Positions 1-4,857 of a stretch of DNA of 9,522 nucleotides are shown here, piece by piece. The position numbers and the translations under genes were made by a program. Within the stretch, counting starts at the first letter, position 1. Each line of letters begins with the position of its first letter. This DNA is from Candidatus Kaiserbacteria bacterium RIFCSPLOWO2_02_FULL_54_13 (lineage in GTDB: Bacteria > Patescibacteriota > Minisyncoccia > Phycocordibacterales > Phycocordibacteraceae), in contig MFMI01000014.1 of assembly GCA_001783465.1 (NCBI GenBank), forward strand, positions 1 through 9,522, given 5' to 3'. The notes beneath the pieces are model-generated. The model was not told the origin of the DNA and did not search any database. It was given only the letters and a program-made list of their open reading frames with translations.

Positions 1-149
1 AAAACTATTGCGCGATGGCGTTTAATTCCACGCACTCAGCCTCTTATTTCTTTCTTTAAACCAAAAAGTCTGAAAACAACTACGCATTTATTGCACTTGC
101 AGTCTTTGTATATCTTGCCGCCTATAGGACACCGGTAGCGCCGGTTCAG

Positions 150-563
150 GTGTCGCCCACAGCGGAGTTCGGCGGGGTGTCCTTGAGGATTGAATATGCG
201 ACAACATCAGAAGCCAGGGAACGTGGGCTCGGGGGCCGGACGGAAATACAGGAAGACTACGGAATGCTTTTTGTCTTTCCAAAGAGTGATTATTACGGCT
301 TCTGGATGAGGGATACGCTTGTGTCCCTGGACATCTTCTGGTTGGATAATTCCGCCGGAGGCGGACCCGCCTCCGGCGGAAAAGGACAACTTGCGGTGGT
401 GTCCATGATGACGGATGTCGCCACTTCCACCTACCCCCATGTCTTTTATCCGACAGTGCCGGCGCGGTATGTCCTTGAGACTGCTTCCGGCTTCGCCAGA
501 ACCAATAATATTGCAACAGGTACGTTCCTGCAGTTGAAAAATCCTGAACTCGTTTCAGAGTAG
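150..563 (+). CDS. DUF192 family protein, 5' end uncertain
   Basis: The 137-residue product matches the DUF192 pattern: an ARERGL segment near residues 22-27, GMLFVFP at 38-44, FWMRDTLVSLDIFW at 51-64, and a C-terminal YVLETASGF followed by a GTFLQL-like strand. DUF192 proteins are small beta-rich proteins of unclear biochemical role and are often secreted or membrane anchored. The only canonical start in the open frame is GTG at 150. However, the same frame is open from 60 and codes for a good membrane segment (about FIALAVFVYLAAY, positions 87-125) that would be a natural anchor. No ATG, GTG or TTG serves it, and an in-frame TAA at 57-59 separates it from an ATG at 15. Residues 68-77 (SAGGGPASGG) are encoded by a 30-bp palindrome. 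The family call is fairly sure; the start is not. Confidence 0.8.
   Translation: MSPTAEFGGVSLRIEYATTSEARERGLGGRTEIQEDYGMLFVFPKSDYYGFWMRDTLVSLDIFWLDNSAGGGPASGGKGQLAVVSMMTDVATSTYPHVFYPTVPARYVLETASGFARTNNIATGTFLQLKNPELVSE
351..380. repeat. 30-bp GC-rich palindrome inside DUF192 gene
   Basis: A 14-base arm, TCCGCCGGAGGCGG, is followed by AC and then its exact reverse complement. The unit is exactly ten codons, in frame, and adds a Gly/Ala/Ser/Pro-rich loop between the conserved DIFWLDN strand and the next strand of the DUF192 fold. It looks like a short interspersed palindromic repeat tolerated at a surface loop. No second copy was seen in this window, so repeat-family status is inferred. Confidence 0.6.
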
Positions 564-649
564 CGCTGTCCACAGGGCATTTTTTATGGATAAGAGTAAA
601 CTTATGTATAACCAATCGCATTATTATTTCTAATCCAATCGTCCCGTGT

Positions 650-3049
650 ATGTCCAAAGTTATTAAGGTCTCTTCTCGTGTAAAAACAGCTGTCGCGTCG
701 GCGCCGGAGACCACCGCACCGCCGATTTCTAAAGAGACGCGCCGGTATCGCGAGATGGTCCCGCAGGTTGAAAAGCGCGACGGGCGGCTTGTTGCATTTG
801 ATTTTGATAAGATTGCGGCCGCCATCTGGAAGGCGATGTCGGCGGCCGAAGACGGCAGTCAGGACGATGCGACGCTCGTCGCGCACCAAGTAGCGGGCGA
901 ACTCGGGCGATTCGCGAAGAAGTACAAGAGCTTTCTCCCGACGGTGGAAGGCATCCAAGATTCGGTAGAGAAATATCTCATCCTGAACGATTATGTGAAG
1001 ACGGCGAAAGCGTACATTCTCTATCGCGACAAGCGCGCACAGCTACGCGCCGCGCACGTTGATGTGCCAGAGAGCGTGAAAAAGCTTGTCAGAGAGAGTG
1101 AAAAATATTTTGAGGGCAACGCGCTCGGTGAATTCGTCTATCTGCGCACCTATGCGAAGTGGATACCCCTAGAAGGGCGTCGCGAGACATGGGTTGAGAC
1201 CGTTGGCCGGTACATTAATTTTATGCGGGAGAATCTCGGCGATACACTGACAGAGAAGGAGTATGCCGAACTGCGCATGGGCATCTTGAAGCAAGAAGTG
1301 ATGCCGTCTATGCGCCTCATGCAATTCTCCGGAGATGCGGCGCGCCGCTGTAACACGTGCGGCTACAATTGCACATTCACCGCGCCGGTCAAGATTGAAG
1401 ATTTTGCCGAGATAATGTACCTCTCAATGCAGGGATGCGGCGTCGGGTTCGCGGTAGAGAGTCAGAACATAGAACAGCTCCCGCAGATTATGAAGCAAAC
1501 GGGGAAGCAAAAGAAAACAAAAGCGGAAACGCATGTCATCGCCGATTCTAAAGAGGGCTGGTGCGATGCGCTCACGCTCGGACTCAAAACCTGGTACGCG
1601 GGAAGGGATGTCACCTTTGATTTCTCTCTAATTCGCCCCGCTGGTGCGCGGCTGAAGACGATGGGAGGGAAGGCGAGCGGTCCCGAACCGTTTCAGAGTT
1701 TGCTTGCGTTCACGCGGGAACGCGTTCTGAAACGCCAAGGGCGGCGTCTGCGCTCCATTGATGCGCACGACATTATCTGCAAGATTGGCGAGTGCGTGGT
1801 CGCCGGCGGTGTCCGGCGCACTGCGATGATTTCGCTCTCCGACCTTGATGACGTGGAGATGCGCGACGCGAAGAAGGGCCAATTCTATATGACCGACCCG
1901 CATCGCTCGGTGGCGAACAACTCTGCAGTCTACGAGGCACAGCCGACCAATGCCGAGCTTATGGATGAGTGGGTCGCGCTTATGAAGAGCGGGAGCGGCG
2001 AGCGGGGTATCTTCAATCGCGCCTCTCTGGCGAAGACAATGCCCAAACGCCGCGTGGATTACTTTAAGAAAGTCGGCTTTATCGGCGAGGAGGGTGTCGT
2101 GCACGGCTCTATCGGCACCAACCCGTGCGCCGAGATTGTCCTGCAGTCCAAACAATTTTGTAATCTCTCGGAGGTTATCGCGCGCGCAAATGACACGGAG
2201 GCTTCTTTACTCCGTAAGGCGCGTCTCGCCGCAATTCTCGGCACCTACCAATCAACGCTTACGAAGTTCGGCTACATTTCTAAAGAATGGACTGACCACT
2301 GTGCGACGGAGCGGTTGCTTGGCGTCTCTATCACGGGGCAATGGGACTCGCCGGTGGCACGGCGGGCAGAGGTGATGCAGAAAGTGCGTGATATGGCCAT
2401 TAGGACGAATGTGACCTATGCAAAGCGCTTTGGCGTGGAACGCTCAATGTCGGTCACGGCAGTGAAGCCCTCGGGTACCGTCTCCCAGACCCTCAACTGC
2501 GCCTCCGGCATTCATCCGCGCCACGCGCCGTACTATATCCGCCGCGTGCGCATCAGCGCGACCGACTCGCTCTTCAAGATGATGCGCGACCAAGGCGTGC
2601 CGTATTATCCGGAGGTTGGGCAGTCCCTGGAAGAAGCGAATACGTTCGTGCTGGAATTCCCCGTCAAAGCGCCAGACCACTCCAAGGATGCGCGATTCAA
2701 GGATGACATTTCGGCGATGGAACAGCTGGAATATTGGAAGAGGGTGAAGCTGAACTTCACCGAACATAACCCGTCGGCAACCATCTCGGTCTCCGAGAAT
2801 GAGTGGATCGGCGTCGTAGATTGGATACAGAAGAACTGGGACATCATCGGCGGGCTCTCGTTCCTCCCGAGAAACAATCATGTCTACCGCCTCGCGCCCT
2901 ACGAAACGATTACAAAAGAGGAATACGAAGACCGCGTCGCGCGATTCCCCAAGGTAGACTACTCCAAGCTCTACGCTTATGAGCGTCAAGACGAGACGGA
3001 GATGAAAAAAGAACTCGCCTGCGCCGGCGGCGTCTGCGAGATAGAATAA
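650..3049 (+). CDS. nrdJ: Adenosylcobalamin-dependent (class II) ribonucleoside-triphosphate reductase with ATP cone
   Basis: This 799-residue enzyme reduces ribonucleotides to deoxyribonucleotides using a cobalamin-generated thiyl radical. An ATP-cone regulatory domain spans about residues 38-130 (VEKRDGRLVAFDFDKI start). The catalytic barrel carries MPSMRLMQFSG (218-228), GCGVGFAVE (262-270), the NPCAEI finger loop (491-496; Cys493 is the likely thiyl radical, Glu495 the acid/base), FCNL (Cys504), KPSGTVSQ (606-613) and SFLPRNNHVY (737-746). Cys241 and Cys504 are the probable active-site redox pair. The C-terminal CAGGVC (791-796) has the Cys-x4-Cys spacing of the swinging-arm re-reduction pair in monomeric Lactobacillus-type RTPR. 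That tail, and the absence of a small subunit next door, support the class II monomeric form. Extra cysteines at 234 and 237 lie just before Cys241. The start is the ATG at 650; no Shine-Dalgarno or B12 riboswitch was seen upstream. No inteins or frameshifts are apparent. Confidence 0.93.
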   Translation: MSKVIKVSSRVKTAVASAPETTAPPISKETRRYREMVPQVEKRDGRLVAFDFDKIAAAIWKAMSAAEDGSQDDATLVAHQVAGELGRFAKKYKSFLPTVEGIQDSVEKYLILNDYVKTAKAYILYRDKRAQLRAAHVDVPESVKKLVRESEKYFEGNALGEFVYLRTYAKWIPLEGRRETWVETVGRYINFMRENLGDTLTEKEYAELRMGILKQEVMPSMRLMQFSGDAARRCNTCGYNCTFTAPVKIEDFAEIMYLSMQGCGVGFAVESQNIEQLPQIMKQTGKQKKTKAETHVIADSKEGWCDALTLGLKTWYAGRDVTFDFSLIRPAGARLKTMGGKASGPEPFQSLLAFTRERVLKRQGRRLRSIDAHDIICKIGECVVAGGVRRTAMISLSDLDDVEMRDAKKGQFYMTDPHRSVANNSAVYEAQPTNAELMDEWVALMKSGSGERGIFNRASLAKTMPKRRVDYFKKVGFIGEEGVVHGSIGTNPCAEIVLQSKQFCNLSEVIARANDTEASLLRKARLAAILGTYQSTLTKFGYISKEWTDHCATERLLGVSITGQWDSPVARRAEVMQKVRDMAIRTNVTYAKRFGVERSMSVTAVKPSGTVSQTLNCASGIHPRHAPYYIRRVRISATDSLFKMMRDQGVPYYPEVGQSLEEANTFVLEFPVKAPDHSKDARFKDDISAMEQLEYWKRVKLNFTEHNPSATISVSENEWIGVVDWIQKNWDIIGGLSFLPRNNHVYRLAPYETITKEEYEDRVARFPKVDYSKLYAYERQDETEMKKELACAGGVCEIE

Positions 3050-3056
3050 AGACTCC

Positions 3057-3154
3057 GCGACACGTGCAATTTTTGAGGACGCATAATCCCGTGCTCGGGA
3101 TTTGCTCGGCCTCGCGCCGTCGCGCTCCGGAGCCTCAAAAATTGCACGTGTCGC
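3057..3154. repeat. 98-bp element with 22-bp perfect terminal inverted repeats
   Basis: The left arm 3057-3078 (core CGACACGTGCAATTTTTGAG) is the exact reverse complement of 3133-3154. The 54-base interior has a smaller hairpin, ATCCCG-TGCT-CGGGAT (3086-3101), and GC-rich self-complementary sequence. It begins seven bases after the nrdJ stop. It could act as a 3' structure or terminator for nrdJ, but there is no U-tract after the right arm. It could also be a small non-autonomous mobile or repeat element. No gene lies between here and the promoter at 3264; 3155-3263 shows nothing recognisable. Confidence 0.7.
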
Positions 3155-3263
3155 TCCGTTAGAGAAGGAAGAAGCGTCAATCGTTTCGCCTCCGAGAGTC
3201 TCCGAAATCACACTCGCGACTCCGCTGGAAAGGGAGGGTAAGAAAGGGTAAAAATCAACGACC

Positions 3264-3291
3264 TTGACACAGGTTTGCTTTCGTGTATACT
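3264..3291 (+). promoter_or_regulatory. Sigma70-type promoter for the DGR target gene
   Basis: A perfect -35 box TTGACA (3264-3269) and a -10 box TATACT (3286-3291) are separated by 16 bases. Transcription would start near 3298, giving a leader of about 135 bases before the target gene at 3434. Confidence 0.7.
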
Positions 3292-3322
3292 TATTGTGTA
3301 GTTCTTTGATAGCTTAACTTGC

Positions 3323-3377
3323 GTTCGCCACAGCAGAAAACGGCTTATTCGCTAGGCCATTCTCTGCTGTGGCGAAC
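3323..3377 (+). promoter_or_regulatory. Large stem-loop in the target-gene 5' leader
   Basis: A 15-base arm GTTCGCCACAGCAGA (3323-3337) is exactly complementary to 3363-3377, with a 25-base loop containing a possible inner GGC/GCC pairing. It lies inside the predicted leader, 56 bases before the start codon, and does not cover the ribosome binding site. There is no U-run after it, so it is not a standard terminator. Possible roles are mRNA stabilisation, a protein-binding site or a regulatory switch; the sequence does not decide which. Confidence 0.55.
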
Positions 3378-3433
3378 CTAAACACTGGCGAGCTTGAACA
3401 GCACTGTAAAAACGCTCACACAAAGGAGAAATC

Positions 3434-4051
3434 ATGAGCGAACAACAGCCACAAGTTTCAAAAATGGCCGGCGCATTGGTCGAACATCAGCGCGCCTTTG
3501 AAGTCATGCCGACCGAGGACCGTCAATGGGTGATCATGAATACGGTTACCGCGATCGGTCTGTTTGCCGAAGCGGTGAAGAATCGTTCTTTCTCTGCGGT
3601 GAAAAAACTTCTCGAGTTCGTCAAAACCGTCTCGCTGCCAGCGATTGGTACGTTCGTTGTAGCGGATAAGCTCCGCCCCGGCAAGACGATTGACGGCATC
3701 GAGGTCGGTTGGCTTGGCGATAATATCAAAAAGTACTTCCTGTCGAAGATTGAGAAGAACGTGGTCGCGGCCGAAGAGTTGAAAGTGAGCAAACTACTCA
3801 AAGGTTCGCGCGACCCGGCCATCATTACCGAGTTCGGTGGCGAAGAGAAGGTAGAAATCACCTTCGGCCAATACTGGGAATTTCTGAAGACGGCGGACCA
3901 AAATTCCTGGTACGTTGCCTACATCCGCGACGTGTGGGGCGTTCTGTGGGCGGTCTGCGGCTACTGGGACGACGGCGGCTGGTACTTCGAGGCGTTTCCG
4001 CTCGACTACCCGCACAGGTGGGATGTCGGCGGTCAGTTCCTCTCTCGCTGA
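3434..4051 (+). CDS. DGR target (variable) protein, C-type-lectin-like C-terminus
   Basis: This 205-residue protein is the substrate of the retroelement. Its last 39 codons (residues 167-205) are the variable repeat. The C-terminus alternates fixed WDDGGW, FEA, PLD, RW and QFLSR blocks with variable positions, the usual layout of the CLec fold that displays diversified side chains. The variable residues are C175, Y177, D179, Y184, F188, Y192, H194, D197 and G200, each an AAC or AAT codon in the template. The N-terminal 160 residues are not recognised: a helical region (about 25-75), then a mixed region with WLGDNIKKYFLSKIEKNV. No signal peptide or membrane segment is visible, so the protein is probably cytoplasmic or exported by another route. 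A clear AAAGGAG (3422-3428) lies five bases before the ATG. The stop codon follows the VR directly, as in other DGR targets. Confidence 0.88.
   Translation: MSEQQPQVSKMAGALVEHQRAFEVMPTEDRQWVIMNTVTAIGLFAEAVKNRSFSAVKKLLEFVKTVSLPAIGTFVVADKLRPGKTIDGIEVGWLGDNIKKYFLSKIEKNVVAAEELKVSKLLKGSRDPAIITEFGGEEKVEITFGQYWEFLKTADQNSWYVAYIRDVWGVLWAVCGYWDDGGWYFEAFPLDYPHRWDVGGQFLSR
3931..4048 (+). repeat. DGR variable repeat (VR)
   Basis: It aligns without gaps to 4372-4489 (offset 441) over 118 bases. I count 16 mismatches, 15 at positions where the TR has A (VR has G, T or C). The exception is T4026 against C4467. Of 26 adenines in the TR interval, 15 are changed. Most changes hit the first base of AAC/AAT codons; both adenines are changed at 3956-3957, 3995-3996 and 4031-4032. 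The invariant 3' block CAGTTCCTCTCTCGC (4034-4048) is the likely initiation-of-mutagenic-homology region. The 5' limit is soft: identity is unbroken from 3939, and 3931-3938 is included because its only mismatches are A-to-G. Confidence 0.92.
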
Positions 4052-4065
4052 TTCTCGAAAACTCT

Positions 4066-4079
4066 GGCCCCTTTGGGCC
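4066..4079 (+). promoter_or_regulatory. Small hairpin just 3' of the VR
   Basis: GGCCC-CTTT-GGGCC forms a 5-bp stem with a 4-base loop, 18 bases after the VR end. DGR targets often have a short-stem, 4-base-loop hairpin or cruciform just downstream of the VR that helps retrohoming, and this fits by place and loop size, though the stem is short. There is no U-run, so terminator activity would be weak. A second small stem, TGCCA-CTT-TGGCA, follows at 4099-4111. Confidence 0.45.
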
Positions 4080-4129
4080 TCTTGACCTTCTGAACCTTTG
4101 CCACTTTGGCACTGGAACGGAGGGTCTTT

Positions 4130-4138
4130 TGTTATAAT
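4130..4138 (+). promoter_or_regulatory. Extended -10 promoter for the TR RNA
   Basis: TGTTATAAT is a perfect extended -10 (TGn plus TATAAT, hexamer 4133-4138). No good -35 is seen at normal spacing, as is common for extended -10 promoters. Transcription would begin near 4145 and read through the TR to the terminator at 4504-4533. Confidence 0.5.
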
Positions 4139-4371
4139 TCAACACGAGGATGTCTTGGGCTCGTCGAGCAAGCTCTGCGAGCAGCGCCTCGGGCGGTCGT
4201 AGCTCCAGGATCACAGCGAGCACGCTCTCTGCGAGTGTGGGTACTGCCGTTCAAAAAAGATTAGAATCGGTACGCTATGCTGGCGGACTTTGAGGTCCCA
4301 CATGAGATTCAGTTCCAAGAGTATTCGAGGAATGGTGGCCCTTAGGGGTGTCATTGATGGTGTGGCGTACG

Positions 4372-4489
4372 CATGTAGAGCGTTCTGTGGGCGGTCAACG
4401 GCAACTGGAACGACGGCGGCTGGAACTTCGAGGCGAATCCGCTCGACAACCCGAACAGGTGGAATGCCGGCAATCAGTTCCTCTCTCGC
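4372..4489 (+). repeat. DGR template repeat (TR)
   Basis: This is the intact, adenine-rich partner of the VR. In the target-gene frame it has nine Asn codons, at 4397, 4403, 4409, 4424, 4436, 4448, 4454, 4463 and 4472. AAC and AAT codons maximise amino-acid variety when their adenines mutate, and cannot become a stop codon through adenine changes because the third base is C or T. The frame also contains TAG at 4376-4378, where VR has TGG. The TR is not part of a protein gene. It lies about 440 bases downstream of the VR and 350 upstream of the RT. Confidence 0.92.
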
Positions 4490-4494
4490 GACTC

Positions 4495-4857
4495 TCATCT
4501 TTTCCCGTCCTGCTGTAAGCGGGGCGGGTTTTTCGCTAAGATGCCTCTCTTCCATCCTCCAACCATGCGTCCTATTTCTTCAATATCTTTCCCTAGTGAG
4601 ATAAAATGGCTCTGTGCCATGAGGTCTGACTCCCACGCGATTTGGATGAAAAAGCGAACCGCATCAACGGCACGAAGAGCTTCTTCAAGTGGAGGCAATT
4701 TTTGGCTGACCGATGCGTATGCGGCTTTGCGGAGCGAGTCTAAGAGGTCAAGCCAGAGCGCATCAATCCGGTCGCCGATACCGAAGCGCTCCGAGCGCGC
4801 CATCTTGCGGTGAACAATGAGCCACATTTTGTAAGCGGCTTTGGCGCGCTCAAGCAC
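4495..4857 (-). CDS. avd: DGR accessory protein Avd (four-helix bundle)
   Basis: The 120-residue product has the Avd-type four-helix-bundle pattern: RSERFGIGDRIDALWLDLLDSL (about 21-42), a second helix to 49, LEEALRAVDAVRFFIQIAWE (57-76), and the C-terminal DIEEIGRMVGGWKRG (91-105). In known DGRs Avd is a basic pentamer that binds the reverse transcriptase and the TR RNA and is needed for mutagenic retrohoming. The gene is opposite to target, TR and RT, and ends five bases after the TR. The GTG start at 4857 gives a short first helix. The homologous stretch continues upstream in frame (residues LLPV), but a run of nine C on this strand (4871-4879) breaks the connection to an ATG at 4906. With eight C the two join, adding about 16 residues. 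The family call is firm; the N-terminus is not. Confidence 0.85.
   Translation of the reverse strand: MLERAKAAYKMWLIVHRKMARSERFGIGDRIDALWLDLLDSLRKAAYASVSQKLPPLEEALRAVDAVRFFIQIAWESDLMAQSHFISLGKDIEEIGRMVGGWKRGILAKNPPRLQQDGKR
4504..4533 (+). terminator. Rho-independent terminator after the TR
   Basis: The arm CCCGTCCTGC (4504-4513) pairs with GCGGGGCGGG (4519-4528) through ten pairs, two of them G-U, around a UGUAA loop, followed by five T. It begins 15 bases after the TR. It lies within the last codons of the oppositely oriented avd gene, whose tail (residues after GGWKRGI) is poorly conserved sequence and can accommodate it. The hairpin could also be a structural part of the TR RNA. Confidence 0.65.

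Larger units (their letters stand above)
4145..4533 (+). ncRNA. Predicted TR-containing RNA of the DGR
   Basis: This unit of about 390 bases is bounded by the extended -10 at 4130-4138 and the U-tract terminator at 4504-4533, and no convincing gene lies in it on this strand. It would be the RNA template for mutagenic cDNA synthesis. The leader (4145-4371) carries an imperfect palindrome at 4159-4182 (GCTCG/CGAGC outer, GAGC/GCTC inner) and otherwise nothing recognisable. In studied DGRs, sequence 3' of the TR is needed to prime and bind the RT-Avd complex. Here only 44 bases follow the TR before termination, unless readthrough occurs. The boundaries are inferred from sequence alone. Confidence 0.55.

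Noticed and set aside
564..649. Terminator or promoter between DUF192 and nrdJ
   Set aside because: Only a 4-bp stem (CTGT/ACAG) before a T-run and an isolated TATTAT; too weak to call.
88..825. 245-aa minus-strand ORF over DUF192 and the nrdJ start
   Set aside because: It covers two plus-strand genes with family matches; its sequence is Arg/Ser-rich and without motifs.
1628..3211. Long antisense ORFs (175, 255, 90 aa) opposite nrdJ
   Set aside because: They are frame shadows of a GC-rich, strongly conserved gene; the translations are Arg/His-rich with no family pattern.
3931..4489. Simple tandem duplication of a gene end
   Set aside because: A decaying duplicate would differ at all bases; here 15 of 16 differences are at adenines of one copy.
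4211..4604. ORFs on both strands across the TR
   Set aside because: The TR is a non-coding template; these reading frames are by-products of its similarity to the VR and of the avd region.
4534..4840. Separate promoter for the RT
   Set aside because: A TAAAAT-like box near 4606 has no acceptable -35 and lies in avd; not strong enough to list.
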